A stretch of DNA of 64,000 bases from UBA3792 sp964426415 (GCA_964426415.1 CAYRQM010000002.1:1-64000); one strand, 5' to 3'; counted from the stretch's first letter, positions 24,355 to 34,162 are shown. The notes: generated by a model from the letters alone, not told the origin. Made by a program: numbers and translations.

Positions 24355-26991
24355 GTGGCAAAGAAGTATGTATACCTGTTCAGCGAAGGGAACGCATCGA
24401 TGCGCAACCTGCTCGGCGGCAAGGGCGCCAACTTGGCGGAAATGACCAATCTCGGCATGCCCGTTCCGCAGGGCTTCACGATTTCGACGGAGGCGTGCAC
24501 CCAATATTATGACGACGGCTGCACCATCAACCCCGAGATCCAAGAGCAGATCATGGACTACATCGCAAAAATGGAAACGATTACCGGCAAAAAGTTCGGT
24601 GATATGGAGAACCCGCTGCTGGTGTCCGTTCGTTCGGGCGCACGCGCTTCGATGCCCGGCATGATGGACACGATCCTCAACTTGGGTCTCAACGAGCAAG
24701 TGGTCGAGGTCATCGCGGCAAAGTCCAACAATCCCCGTTGGGCGTGGGACTGCTATCGCAGGTTCATCCAAATGTTCTCCGACGTCGTCATGGAAGTCGG
24801 CAAGAAGTATTTCGAAGTGCTGATCGACGCCATGAAGGCGGCGAAGGGCGTCACGCAGGACGTCGAGCTGACCGCAGCCGACCTCAAAGAGCTGGCGAAT
24901 CAGTTCAAGGCAGAATACAAGAGCAAAATCGGACAAGATTTCCCCGACGATCCCAAAGAGCAGCTGTTTGACGCAATCAAGGCGGTGTTCCGTTCTTGGG
25001 ACAACCCGCGTGCCAACGTATATCGCCGCGACAACGACATCCCGTACTCTTGGGGTACCGCAGTCAACGTGCAGATGATGGCGTTCGGCAACATGGGCGA
25101 CACGTCCGGCACGGGCGTTGCGTTCACGCGCGATCCTGCCACGGGCGAAAAGAAGCTCATGGGCGAGTTCTTGATGAACGCGCAGGGCGAAGACGTGGTG
25201 GCAGGCGTGCGCACGCCGATGCCCATTGCCAAAATGCAGGAAGTCATGCCCGAGGTCTTCACGCAGTTCAACGAAATCTGCGCCAAGCTCGAATCCCACT
25301 ACCGCGATATGCAGGACATGGAATTCACCATCGAAGACCGCAAGCTGTACATGCTCCAAACACGCAACGGCAAGCGCACCGCAAAAGCGGCGCTCAAGAT
25401 TGCCTGCGATTTGGTGGACGAAGGCATGATCACCGAGCAGGAAGCCATCATGAAGATCGACCCGCGCAACTTGGACACGCTGCTGCATCCCCAGTTCGAC
25501 GCCAAGGCGCTCAAAGCGTCAACGCCGGTGGGTCGTGCATTGGCAGCTTCTCCGGGCGCAGCCTGCGGCAAGATTGTCTTCTCCGCAGAGGACGCAAAGG
25601 CATGGAAGGCGCGCGGCGAGAAGGTCGTTCTGGTGCGTCTTGAAACCTCTCCCGAAGACATCGAGGGCATGAAGGCGGCGCAAGGCATTTTGACCGTGCG
25701 CGGCGGCATGACGTCCCACGCGGCGGTTGTCGCCCGCGGGATGGGCACCTGCTGCGTTTCCGGCTGCTCCGCCATCGCCATGGACGAAGAGAACAAGCGC
25801 TTCACGCTGGCAGGGAAAACCTACCACGAGGGCGATTGGCTCTCCATCGACGGTTCGACGGGCTGCATTTACGACGGCGTCATCCCCACCGTGGACGCCG
25901 AGATCGCGGGCGAGTTTGGCCGCATCATGAGCTGGGCGGACAAGTTCAAACGGCTGCAGGTTCGCACCAATGCCGACACGCCCCGCGACGCCAAGAAGGC
26001 ATGCGAGCTGGGCGCCGAGGGCATCGGGCTGTGCCGCACCGAGCATATGTTCTTTGACGGCGAGCGCATCGCGGCAATCCGCGAGATGATCTGCTCCGAC
26101 ACCTTAGAAGAGCGCGAAGCCGCGTTGGACAAGCTGCTTCCCATGCAGCAGGGCGATTTCGAAGCGCTGTACGAGGCGCTGGAAGGCAACCCCGTCACCA
26201 TCCGCTTCTTGGATCCGCCGCTGCACGAGTTCGTTCCCACCGAAGAAGCCGACATTTGCCTGCTCGCAAAGACGCAGGGCAAGTCGGTCGAACAAATCAA
26301 AAACATCATCGCAAGCCTGCATGAGTTCAACCCGATGATGGGTCATCGCGGCTGCCGTCTGACGGTCACCTATCCCGAAATCGCCAAGATGCAGACCAAA
26401 GCGGTCATTCGTGCTGCCATCAACGTGCAAAGAGAGCATCCCGATTGGAAGCTCATGCCCGAAATCATGATTCCGTTGGTGGGCGACAACAAAGAGTTCA
26501 AGTTCGTGCGCAGCATCGTGGTCGAAGTCGCCGATCAAGAGATCAAGGCGGCAGGTATCGCACTCAAATACGAAGTCGGCACCATGATCGAGATTCCGCG
26601 TGCTTGCCTCACCGCCGATGAGATCGCCGAAAGCGCCGAATTCTTCTGCTTTGGCACCAACGACCTGACCCAAATGACGTTCGGCTTCAGCCGTGACGAC
26701 GCGGGCAAGTTCCTCCCCGCCTACTACGACACCAAGATCTACGAATCCGATCCGTTCGCCCGCCTCGACCAAGAAGGCGTCGGCAAGCTGATGGAGATGG
26801 CGGTTGCGCTTGGCAAGAAGACGCGTCCCAACATCACGCTGGGCATCTGCGGCGAACATGGCGGCGATCCTTCGTCCGTCGCGTTCTGCAACAAGATCGG
26901 CCTGACCTATGTGTCCTGCTCGCCGTTCCGCGTGCCCATCGCACGCTTGGCAGCCGCACAGGCGCAAATCGAACAGACCCGCAGCAAGTAA
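24355..26991 (+). CDS. ppdK: Pyruvate, phosphate dikinase
   Basis: An 878-aa enzyme of standard length that interconverts pyruvate + ATP + Pi with PEP + AMP + PPi. It has the N-terminal nucleotide-binding domain, the phosphohistidine domain with His455 in GGMTSHAAVVARGMG, and the C-terminal PEP/pyruvate barrel with CGEHGGDP. In anaerobic Clostridia it often works in the glycolytic direction to gain energy. The start is GTG 24355 with AGGAGG 8 nt upstream. Monocistronic, between its own promoter and a terminator; no PPDK regulatory protein gene is adjacent. Confidence 0.97.
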   Translation: MAKKYVYLFSEGNASMRNLLGGKGANLAEMTNLGMPVPQGFTISTEACTQYYDDGCTINPEIQEQIMDYIAKMETITGKKFGDMENPLLVSVRSGARASMPGMMDTILNLGLNEQVVEVIAAKSNNPRWAWDCYRRFIQMFSDVVMEVGKKYFEVLIDAMKAAKGVTQDVELTAADLKELANQFKAEYKSKIGQDFPDDPKEQLFDAIKAVFRSWDNPRANVYRRDNDIPYSWGTAVNVQMMAFGNMGDTSGTGVAFTRDPATGEKKLMGEFLMNAQGEDVVAGVRTPMPIAKMQEVMPEVFTQFNEICAKLESHYRDMQDMEFTIEDRKLYMLQTRNGKRTAKAALKIACDLVDEGMITEQEAIMKIDPRNLDTLLHPQFDAKALKASTPVGRALAASPGAACGKIVFSAEDAKAWKARGEKVVLVRLETSPEDIEGMKAAQGILTVRGGMTSHAAVVARGMGTCCVSGCSAIAMDEENKRFTLAGKTYHEGDWLSIDGSTGCIYDGVIPTVDAEIAGEFGRIMSWADKFKRLQVRTNADTPRDAKKACELGAEGIGLCRTEHMFFDGERIAAIREMICSDTLEEREAALDKLLPMQQGDFEALYEALEGNPVTIRFLDPPLHEFVPTEEADICLLAKTQGKSVEQIKNIIASLHEFNPMMGHRGCRLTVTYPEIAKMQTKAVIRAAINVQREHPDWKLMPEIMIPLVGDNKEFKFVRSIVVEVADQEIKAAGIALKYEVGTMIEIPRACLTADEIAESAEFFCFGTNDLTQMTFGFSRDDAGKFLPAYYDTKIYESDPFARLDQEGVGKLMEMAVALGKKTRPNITLGICGEHGGDPSSVAFCNKIGLTYVSCSPFRVPIARLAAAQAQIEQTRSK

Positions 26992-27004
26992 TCAATCACA
27001 AATA

Positions 27005-27034
27005 ACGGCCGCCCGTGTATGGGCGGTCGTTTTT
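27005..27034 (+). terminator. Terminator of ppdK, facing alr
   Basis: 10-bp stem ACGGCCGCCC/GGGCGGTCGT with one wobble, 6-nt loop, then TTTT. It lies between convergent ppdK and alr. Confidence 0.88.
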
Positions 27035-27052
27035 GATTTGCTTTGCGTTTGG

Positions 27053-28165
27053 TTACACTTCGTACACCCGCGGGACGCGCTCCGAGATGGAGAGCAAAAT
27101 TTCGTAGGAGATGGTTTCGGCTTTGTCCGCCAATTCATCGGCGGTGATGGACTGCGCGCCGACGCTTCCAATCAGCAGCACCGCATCGCCAAGCTGCACA
27201 TAGGGCACATCCGTCACATCGATCATGCATTGATCCATGCAGATGGTGCCAATTTGCTTGCAGCGTCTGCCGTGCACCAAAACGTCTGCCTTGTTGGTGA
27301 GGCAACGCTTGTAGCCGTCGCCGTACCCGATGGGGATGGTGGCGACGCGGGTTTCCCGCGTGGTGACGTAGCGCAGCCCATAGCTGACGCCCTCGCCCGC
27401 AGGCAGCGTTTTCAGATTGGAAATGTGCGAGACCAACGAGAGCGCGGGAGTCAGCCCACTCATCGCGGTGCGATTGCCGTCGGGATGGCAGCCGTACAGG
27501 CTAATGCCAAGCCGCACCATGTCATATTGATATTGCGGAAAATCTAAGATTGCGCCGCTGTTTGCCGCATGGACGACGGGGGAAAAGCCACGTGCGCGCA
27601 GTGCGGACAGTGCTTGCTCGAAGCGCTGCGCCTGCAGCTGTGTAAAGGATGCGTCGCTTTCCGACTTGGCGAAGTGCGTAAATACGCCCGCAAGCAGGAC
27701 GGATGGGGACGCGTCAAAGGCGTCCAACACCGCTTGCAGGGCGTCAAGATCCATGACGCCGATGCGGCGCATGCCCGTATCAATTTTCAGATGGGCGCAA
27801 ACGGGCTTGTTTTGCCGTTCGGCTTCCTGTTCGAGCGCGATGACGTGCACGGCGGAATAGACCGTGGGCATCAGATCAAAGCGCACGACGTCCGCCATGT
27901 GTTCCGCATCGGTGGTGCCCAAAATCAAGATTGGCTTTTGCACGCCCGCTTCGCGCAGCGCAACGCCCTCCTCACAAAGCGCGACGCCAAAGGCAGCCAC
28001 GTCGTCGTTGGAATCCAAATAGGTTCCCACAGGAACAATGCCGTGACCATACGCGTTTGCCTTGATGACGGCAAGGAGCTTGGTAGCGGGATTGAGTTTT
28101 TCTTTTGCCAAACGAATGTTTGCATCGAGCGCGGATAGGTGCACGACTGCATAGGTACTGCGCAT
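27053..28165 (-). CDS. alr: Alanine racemase
   Basis: A 370-aa PLP enzyme making D-alanine for peptidoglycan. The PLP lysine is in AVIKANAYGHG, the catalytic Tyr region in GVSYG, and the C-terminal beta domain with CMDQCMIDVT is complete. ATG 28165 is preferred to TTG 28168 from spacing to GGAGG. It has its own consensus promoter and runs divergently from rsmD. Confidence 0.96.
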   Translation of the reverse strand: MRSTYAVVHLSALDANIRLAKEKLNPATKLLAVIKANAYGHGIVPVGTYLDSNDDVAAFGVALCEEGVALREAGVQKPILILGTTDAEHMADVVRFDLMPTVYSAVHVIALEQEAERQNKPVCAHLKIDTGMRRIGVMDLDALQAVLDAFDASPSVLLAGVFTHFAKSESDASFTQLQAQRFEQALSALRARGFSPVVHAANSGAILDFPQYQYDMVRLGISLYGCHPDGNRTAMSGLTPALSLVSHISNLKTLPAGEGVSYGLRYVTTRETRVATIPIGYGDGYKRCLTNKADVLVHGRRCKQIGTICMDQCMIDVTDVPYVQLGDAVLLIGSVGAQSITADELADKAETISYEILLSISERVPRVYEV

Positions 28166-28197
28166 CAAATAACGCCTCCGGTTTTAGAATCGGTTTA

Positions 28198-28226
28198 GTT
28201 ATACACTTGATCGGAACGCTTGTCAA
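28198..28226 (-). promoter_or_regulatory. Sigma-A promoter of alr
   Basis: TTGACA, a 17-nt spacer and TATAAC on the minus strand. Confidence 0.83.
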
Positions 28227-28298
28227 ACCATTTTGCAGCAAGACACACGCCTGTTCAAGAATTGTCGAAAGAATATTCACACTTTGTTCAAAAAAGCC

Positions 28299-28327
28299 TT
28301 GCATCTTGCAACAGGTGGTGTTAAAAT
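28299..28327 (+). promoter_or_regulatory. Sigma-A promoter of rsmD-coaD
   Basis: TTGCAT, a 17-nt spacer and TAAAAT, 31 nt before rsmD. Confidence 0.75.
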
Positions 28328-28358
28328 GGGATAGTCAAACAAAGATGTAGGGGTATGC

Positions 28359-28922
28359 ATGGTTCGCATTGTAGCGGGTACTGCACGGGGCAGAAAGCTC
28401 GAAACATTACAGGGCCTTGACACGCGGCCGACTCTGGATCGGGTCAAAGAAGCGGCGTTTGGCTCACTGCAGTTTGCCATCCCTTACAGCACGGTGCTGG
28501 ATCTGTTTTCCGGCAGCGGCAACTTGGGCTTGGAAGCGGCGTCACGGGGGGCGGCGCACGTCGTATTGAACGACAGCAATCCCGCCTGCACCGCCATCAT
28601 TGCGCGCAACGCAGCGGCATTGGGTCTGACGAGTACCACGCGCATACTGCAAGCCGACTACCTCACCGCCATCGCACTTCTTGCGGCGGAGGGCGCATCG
28701 TTCGACATCGTTTTTCTGGACGCACCCTACCACGAGGGGCAGGCGCAAAAGGCGGCGCACGCGCTGTTTTCACGCGGCATGGTCAAGCGCGGCGGCACGG
28801 TAATGCTCGAGCACGCCACCGACTGTCCGCCTGTGGCAGAAGACGGGTTGTTCACAATCCGCAAGACCAAACGCTACGGAACGTGCAGTTTTTCACTGCT
28901 GGAGGGCATCGAACCATCATGA
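28359..28922 (+). CDS. rsmD: 16S rRNA (guanine966-N2)-methyltransferase RsmD
   Basis: A 187-aa SAM-dependent rRNA methyltransferase. SAM-binding motif LDLFSGSGNLGLEA and catalytic-loop motif DAPY (usually DPPY/F) are visible. It forms the classic rsmD-coaD pair: its stop overlaps the coaD ATG. Confidence 0.93.
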   Translation: MVRIVAGTARGRKLETLQGLDTRPTLDRVKEAAFGSLQFAIPYSTVLDLFSGSGNLGLEAASRGAAHVVLNDSNPACTAIIARNAAALGLTSTTRILQADYLTAIALLAAEGASFDIVFLDAPYHEGQAQKAAHALFSRGMVKRGGTVMLEHATDCPPVAEDGLFTIRKTKRYGTCSFSLLEGIEPS

Positions 28923-29407
28923 AGATCGGCGTGTATCCGGGCAGTTTCGACCCGTTCACCGTTGGGCATTTGGACGTTCTCAAAAGCGCCGCAAAGCTCT
29001 TTGACACGGTGTACGTGGCAGTTCTGAACAACAATGGCAAATCGCCCGTTTTCAGCATACAGGAGCGCCTTGCCATGATCGACCGTGTGATCGAGGCGGA
29101 GCAGCTGCAAAACGTCAAGTCCGGCTTCTTTGGCGGGTTGCTGGTCAACTACGCCACCGAGATCGGCGCAGGGTACATCATCCGCGGCTTGCGGGCGATC
29201 ACCGATTTCGAATACGAGTTTCAGATTGACGCCGTGAATCGGCATCTTTCAAGCGAGATTCGCACCGTGTATTTCATGGCGAGTCCCGCACACTCCTTCC
29301 TCAGCAGCAGCAGCGTGCGTGAGATTGGGGAATTGGGCGGCTCCATCGAGGGCTTGGTACCGTCCTGCAACATAGATTATCTACGGGAAAGGTTGGCAAG
29401 GCAATGA
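28919..29407 (+). CDS. coaD: Phosphopantetheine adenylyltransferase
   Basis: A 162-aa nucleotidyltransferase for the fourth step of coenzyme A synthesis. Motifs PGSFDPFTVGHLD and SSSSVRE are present. Both ends overlap neighbours in ATGA junctions (rsmD, and the coiled-coil gene downstream). Confidence 0.96.
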   Translation: MKIGVYPGSFDPFTVGHLDVLKSAAKLFDTVYVAVLNNNGKSPVFSIQERLAMIDRVIEAEQLQNVKSGFFGGLLVNYATEIGAGYIIRGLRAITDFEYEFQIDAVNRHLSSEIRTVYFMASPAHSFLSSSSVREIGELGGSIEGLVPSCNIDYLRERLARQ

Positions 29408-30303
29408 ACGGTGTTCAAACAATGAAGATTTACAGCATCATGTCCAAGATTGAGCAGCTTGTGGACGAAAGTCCGAAGCCGAAATTTGGGGGCAACGGCA
29501 ATCGCCGCATCATCGACGCAGATGCGTTGGACGCATTTTTAGAAGATCTCAAGTCCACGATTCCGGAGGACATTCGCAGAGCGAGCGGCATCATTGCCGA
29601 AAAGGAAAACATGCTGCGTGACGCCAATGAACAGGCCGACCTGTTGGTTGCCAACGCGCAAAAAGAAGCGGACGAGCTGCATGAACAGGCACAGCAGGCA
29701 GCCGAAAACGTCTATCAGCAAGCCGTCGCCGAATACGAAGCGCTTGTTTCCGAAAGCTCCGTCTACCAAGAATCCACGCGCCGCGCCGCCGAGCTGCAGC
29801 AAGCATCCGAAGATAATGCAGACGCCATCTGCAACGGCGCACGCGCCTACGCGGACGACATCCTTGCGGACGTACAACGCTACCTCAACGACTACATGAA
29901 GATGATCAACGGCAATCGCCAAGAGCTGGACGTGCGTCCGCAGCCCAAGGCGCAGCCCATTGACGTGCCCAAGGCACAGCCCGCGCCCATCGCGCCGCCG
30001 ATGCGCACACAGCCTGCCGCACAGCCCAAGGTGCAAGCCGCACCCGCAGCGGCGCCGCAGCCCAAGGTGCATGCCGCCGCGCCTGCGCCGGCGCCCGTTC
30101 CCGCCTACGACGACGAAGAAGACGACCAAGAAAAGCCCAAGCGCAAGAAGGGCTTCTTCAAGCGGATGCTGGGCGTCGAAGAGGAAGAGGACGACGGATA
30201 CGAAGAAGAATACGAAGAAGAGCCCGAACCGCCCAAGAAAAAGAAAAAGAAGGGCTTGTTCTCCTTCACCGAAGAAGAAGACGACGACGATTCCGACGAA
30301 TAA
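29404..30303 (+). CDS. Coiled-coil protein with Pro/Ala linker and acidic tail
   Basis: A 299-aa cytoplasmic protein without a known function. Residues about 1-55 form a small globular start, 55-175 a long coiled coil resembling ATP synthase subunit b or DivIVA, 180-235 a Pro/Ala/Gln-rich linker with repeated QPKxxA units, and the rest alternates Lys-rich and Asp/Glu-rich runs. Coiled-coil proteins at this place after coaD are common in Clostridia. A scaffold or division role is only a guess. The ATG overlaps the coaD stop; an alternative ATG is six codons downstream. Confidence 0.75.
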   Translation: MNGVQTMKIYSIMSKIEQLVDESPKPKFGGNGNRRIIDADALDAFLEDLKSTIPEDIRRASGIIAEKENMLRDANEQADLLVANAQKEADELHEQAQQAAENVYQQAVAEYEALVSESSVYQESTRRAAELQQASEDNADAICNGARAYADDILADVQRYLNDYMKMINGNRQELDVRPQPKAQPIDVPKAQPAPIAPPMRTQPAAQPKVQAAPAAAPQPKVHAAAPAPAPVPAYDDEEDDQEKPKRKKGFFKRMLGVEEEEDDGYEEEYEEEPEPPKKKKKKGLFSFTEEEDDDDSDE

Positions 30304-30310
30304 CAAACAA

Positions 30311-30339
30311 CGCCATCCCGATTGTGGGATGGCGCTTTT
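30311..30339 (+). terminator. Terminator between convergent genes
   Basis: Perfect 9-bp stem CGCCATCCC/GGGATGGCG with 6-nt loop, then CTTTT. On the minus strand a TTGTTTGTT tract follows, so it may serve both directions. Confidence 0.88.
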
Positions 30340-30349
30340 GTTGATCCGC

Positions 30350-30952
30350 TCAAAGACCGAGCGGCTCGTCTAACAGCACAATGTCGATTTGCGCGTGGGT
30401 GCGGCAGGGGTATTCCAACACGACGGTGGCGTTGCACATGCGGGCGGGCGGACGGCAATCGCGGCAGACGTTCGTCAGCGCGCAGGGCGTCGAAAGCCCC
30501 AAACGGCGGGCGTTTTCGGGGCACGCTTCCCGCTTGATGCGGGCGATGGCGTCGTCCAAGCTGCCCGAAAGCTTGTTCTTGCCCACCAAAAGAATCAGGT
30601 GCGGCGGCCCGAACAGCATGGCGGCGACGCGGTTGCCCGTGTCGTCGATCTGCACAATGCGCCCATCCTCGGTGATGGCGTTGGCGGAACAAAGATACAC
30701 CTGCGCCTGCAAGGCGGCGCGCTCCACTTCGAGCTTTTTGGACGGTTCCGCAAGCCAGTGCCAGTACACCGGATTGCCCTGCTGCAAAAGGATATCTGCA
30801 ATGCCAAGCTGCTTGACGGATTTTGAACCGCCGATGCCCACCGAACGGTCGCCGATCAAGTCCAAAACGGTCTGTTTGGCTTGGGCTGCCGTCGCACAAA
30901 CGTGGCAATGAAAGCCGCGTGCCTGTAAATGCTGCACAATCTCCGAATTCAT
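30350..30952 (-). CDS. LUD-domain protein (LutC/YkgG-like, DUF162)
   Basis: A 200-aa protein of the lactate-utilisation LUD family, with the characteristic GIGGSKSVKQLGI segment and later NKLSGSLDDAI. Stand-alone members without LutA/LutB partners are common in anaerobes and have no proven role. Two CxxC-like Cys sets near the C-terminus (CALTNVCRDC) could bind a metal. GGAGGTGA precedes ATG 30952; TACAAT at 30971-30976 (minus) is a possible -10 box. Confidence 0.85.
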   Translation of the reverse strand: MNSEIVQHLQARGFHCHVCATAAQAKQTVLDLIGDRSVGIGGSKSVKQLGIADILLQQGNPVYWHWLAEPSKKLEVERAALQAQVYLCSANAITEDGRIVQIDDTGNRVAAMLFGPPHLILLVGKNKLSGSLDDAIARIKREACPENARRLGLSTPCALTNVCRDCRPPARMCNATVVLEYPCRTHAQIDIVLLDEPLGL

Positions 30953-30985
30953 GTTTTCACCTCCAAATTCATTGTATCATAGCGC

Positions 30986-31014
30986 TTGCAATTTTGCCAG
31001 TGTTACGTTATGAT
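30986..31014 (+). promoter_or_regulatory. Sigma-A promoter of lepA-hemW
   Basis: TTGCAA, a 17-nt spacer and TATGAT, 20 nt before lepA. Confidence 0.72.
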
Positions 31015-31034
31015 AATACAGCATCGGAGGGCAT

Positions 31035-32840
31035 ATGGAATACGATCTCAACTTGATTCGCAACTTCTCCATCATTGCGCATATCGATCACGGCAAGTCT
31101 ACCCTTGCGGATCGCATGATGGAGCTGACCGATACCGTATCCAAGCGCGACATGGAAGAACAGCTTTTGGACTCCATGGACATTGAGCGCGAACGCGGCA
31201 TCACCATCAAAGCGTCGGCTGTGCGGATGTTTTACCACCACACGGACGGCAAAACCTATATGTTCAACCTCATCGACACGCCGGGCCACGTCGATTTCAA
31301 TTACGAAGTCTCCCGTGCGCTTGCCGCGTGCGAAGGCGCGGTGCTGGTGGTGGACGCCACCCAAGGCGTCGAGGCGCAAACGCTTGCCAACGTCTATCTT
31401 GCCATCGACAACGGGCTGGAAGTGCTGCCCGTCATCAACAAGGTCGATTTGCCCAGCGCCGAGCCCGATCGCGTCATCCATGAGATCGAGGACGTCATCG
31501 GCATTCCTGCCGAGCATGCGCCCCGCGTATCCGCAAAGACGGGGCTCAACGTCGACGAAGTGCTGCGTCAAATCGTCGATACGATTCCCGCACCCAAGGG
31601 CGATATTTCGGCGCCGCTGAAAGCGCTCATTTTCGACTGCATCTACGACAACTATAAGGGCGCATTGTCCTATGTGCGTATCTTTGAAGGCGAGGTGCGC
31701 GTCGGCACGCGCATCAAATCCATGGCAAGCGGCAACGAATTCGACGTCACCGAGGTGGGCGTGTTCGCACCCTCTTGGAAGCCCGTCGATTGCTTGAGCG
31801 CGGGGGAGGTGGGCTACATCGCCGCCTCCATCAAAAGCGTCGCCGAAACGAAGGTGGGCGACACCATCACCACGGCGGATCATCCTGCCGACAAGCCGCT
31901 TCCGGGCTATAAGCACGTCAATTCCATGGTGTACTGCGGCGTGTATCCTGCCGACGGCGCCCATTATGACGACCTGCACGAAGCGCTCGATAAGCTCAAG
32001 CTCAACGACGCTTCGCTGATCTACGAACAGGAAACGTCCGTGGCGCTGGGGTACGGGTTCCGCTGCGGGTTCTTGGGGCTTTTGCACATGGAGATTGTCA
32101 CCGAGCGACTGGAACGCGAGTTCGATCTCGATCTGGTCACCACGGCGCCGTCCGTCGCCTATCGCGTGTTCACGCTGGACGGCAAGGAAGTCGGCATCGA
32201 CAACCCCACCAGCATGCCCAATCCTGCGGAGATTTCCTACATGGAGGAGCCGGTGGTCAAGGCGACCATCATGACGCCGTCCGAATATGTGGGCACCATC
32301 ATGGAGCTTTGTCAAAGCAATCGCGGCGTGTTCCACGATATGCAATACATCGAAGCCGACCGCGTCAATCTGCACTATACGCTGCCGCTGAACGAGATCA
32401 TCTACGACTTTTTCGACAGCCTCAAGTCCCGCAGCCGCGGCTACGCCTCCTTCGACTACGAGCTGTGCGGCTATGAGCGCAGCGACTTGGTACGCTTGGA
32501 TTTTTTGCTGAACGGCGAAATCTGCGACGCGCTTTCCACCATCGTGCATAAGGATCGCGCATATGGCAAGGGCCGCGCCGTCTGCGAAAAGCTGCGCGAC
32601 GTCATTCCGCGGCAGCAGTTCGAGATTCCCGTACAAGCCGCCATCGGCAGCAAGGTCATCGCCCGTGAAACGGTGCGCGCCGTCCGCAAGGACGTTTTGG
32701 CAAAGTGCTACGGCGGCGACATCACCCGCAAGAAAAAGCTTTTGGAAAAGCAAAAAGAGGGCAAAAAGCGGATGCGCCAAGTCGGTTCCGTATCGGTGCC
32801 GTCCGACGCGTTCATGAGCGTTCTGCGCATCAACGGATGA
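31035..32840 (+). CDS. lepA: Elongation factor 4 (LepA)
   Basis: A 601-aa translational GTPase of normal length with G1 AHIDHGKST, G3 DTPGHVDF, G4 NKVD and the LepA-specific C-terminal domain. It acts on ribosomes, probably in initiation or 30S biogenesis. The stop overlaps the hemW ATG. lepA-hemW-hrcA order is conserved in Firmicutes. Confidence 0.97.
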   Translation: MEYDLNLIRNFSIIAHIDHGKSTLADRMMELTDTVSKRDMEEQLLDSMDIERERGITIKASAVRMFYHHTDGKTYMFNLIDTPGHVDFNYEVSRALAACEGAVLVVDATQGVEAQTLANVYLAIDNGLEVLPVINKVDLPSAEPDRVIHEIEDVIGIPAEHAPRVSAKTGLNVDEVLRQIVDTIPAPKGDISAPLKALIFDCIYDNYKGALSYVRIFEGEVRVGTRIKSMASGNEFDVTEVGVFAPSWKPVDCLSAGEVGYIAASIKSVAETKVGDTITTADHPADKPLPGYKHVNSMVYCGVYPADGAHYDDLHEALDKLKLNDASLIYEQETSVALGYGFRCGFLGLLHMEIVTERLEREFDLDLVTTAPSVAYRVFTLDGKEVGIDNPTSMPNPAEISYMEEPVVKATIMTPSEYVGTIMELCQSNRGVFHDMQYIEADRVNLHYTLPLNEIIYDFFDSLKSRSRGYASFDYELCGYERSDLVRLDFLLNGEICDALSTIVHKDRAYGKGRAVCEKLRDVIPRQQFEIPVQAAIGSKVIARETVRAVRKDVLAKCYGGDITRKKKLLEKQKEGKKRMRQVGSVSVPSDAFMSVLRING

Positions 32841-33997
32841 TCGGGCTGTACATTCACATTCCATACTGCATCCAAAAGTGCCGCTATTGCGACTTTACCA
32901 GCGTCCCGTTGAACGAAACGGCGGCGCAGTATGCCGATGCGGTGCTTACTGAGCTTACTTTACGGCGCGCCCAGTTCCCCACGGAACGGGTGCGTTCCGT
33001 TTTCTTTGGCGGCGGCACGCCCACCGCGCTGCCCGCAGACGACCTTTGCCGCATCTTGGACGGCGTGCGGGCGACGTTTCCCGTGGAGGAAGACGCTGAG
33101 ATATCCTTTGAATGCAATCCCAAAACCGCCCACGCGGATGCGCTAAAAAAGCTCCGGGACCACGGGTTCAACCGCATCTCCATCGGGCTGCAGGCGACGC
33201 AGGACGATCTGCTGCGCCGCATCGGACGCATCCACAGCTTTTCTGATTACCTCCAAACGATGCAATGGGCGCAGGACGCGGGCTTTACCAACCGCAACGT
33301 CGACCTCATGCACGGTCTGCCCACCCAAACCCAAGCGCAATATCTGGACGCCATCCGCACCGTCGCGTCGCAAAACCCCACCCATCTTTCCGCTTATTCG
33401 CTCATTTTAGAGGAAGGAACGCCCCTGTATCGGGATGTGACGGCAGGCAGGGAAACGCTGCCCAGCGCCGACGCCGTGGCAGATATGGAGGACGCGGGCA
33501 TCGCCCTGATGGAACAGCTTGGCTATCATCGCTACGAGGTGTCAAACTTCGCAAAGGACGGCTATCGCTGTGCGCACAACCAAATCTATTGGCGCAACGA
33601 GCCGTATCTGGGCGTCGGCGTCGCCGCGCATTCGTCCATGCAGGAGGGCGGCTATTGGGTTCGCTTCGCAAATACGTCTTCCATCCCGCAGTACATCCGC
33701 AGATTGCAGCAGGGCAAATTGGCACAGGCGGAACGCATCGTGGTCAACACCTTCGAGCAGATGTTTGAATCGGTCATGCTGGGGCTGCGCACGACGGACG
33801 GGCTGGATCGCGGCGCATTCTTCAAGCGATTCGACTGCGATGTGTGCGATGTGTACGCCGAAGCCATCACCAAAAACGAAGCGCTGTTCGATTTTCAAGA
33901 TCCGTCGTATTTGCGGTTGACGCCGCGCGGGATGGATGTTTTGGACGCCGTGCTGCGCGATTTCCGCGCAAAACCCATCTTCAATTTCCTTTCTTAG
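32837..33997 (+). CDS. hemW: Radical SAM heme chaperone HemW
   Basis: A 386-aa radical SAM protein. The iron-sulfur motif C-x3-C-x2-C is in PYCIQKCRYCDF, followed by GGGTPT. The short cluster spacing and position after lepA indicate HemW, a heme-trafficking protein, rather than the oxidase HemN. Starts at ATG 32837, overlapping lepA. Confidence 0.92.
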   Translation: MIGLYIHIPYCIQKCRYCDFTSVPLNETAAQYADAVLTELTLRRAQFPTERVRSVFFGGGTPTALPADDLCRILDGVRATFPVEEDAEISFECNPKTAHADALKKLRDHGFNRISIGLQATQDDLLRRIGRIHSFSDYLQTMQWAQDAGFTNRNVDLMHGLPTQTQAQYLDAIRTVASQNPTHLSAYSLILEEGTPLYRDVTAGRETLPSADAVADMEDAGIALMEQLGYHRYEVSNFAKDGYRCAHNQIYWRNEPYLGVGVAAHSSMQEGGYWVRFANTSSIPQYIRRLQQGKLAQAERIVVNTFEQMFESVMLGLRTTDGLDRGAFFKRFDCDVCDVYAEAITKNEALFDFQDPSYLRLTPRGMDVLDAVLRDFRAKPIFNFLS

Positions 33998-34079
33998 CAA
34001 CAATTTGCACCGAAGAAACAAGATTCTGACGCAAAAAACACAGTTCACGTTCATTTCACATTCACGCCGCTTTGTTCGC

Positions 34080-34108
34080 TTGACAATTCGGTGCAGGAGT
34101 GGTACTTT
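34080..34108 (+). promoter_or_regulatory. Sigma-A promoter of the hrcA operon
   Basis: Perfect TTGACA, a 17-nt spacer and TACTTT, with a CIRCE operator 11 nt downstream. Confidence 0.85.
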
Positions 34109-34119
34109 TAGCGTACAGG

Positions 34120-34146
34120 TTAGCACTCCAAAGCAAAGAGTGCTAA
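34120..34146 (+). promoter_or_regulatory. CIRCE operator of hrcA-grpE-dnaK-dnaJ
   Basis: Perfect TTAGCACTC-N9-GAGTGCTAA just upstream of the hrcA SD, so HrcA represses its own operon. Confidence 0.98.
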
Positions 34147-34162
34147 AGAAAGGAGGACGAAG

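Noticed and set aside
31008..32864. 618-codon open frame antisense to lepA
   Set aside because: Fully overlaps lepA, with low-complexity His/Arg/Asp-rich translation and no start signals.
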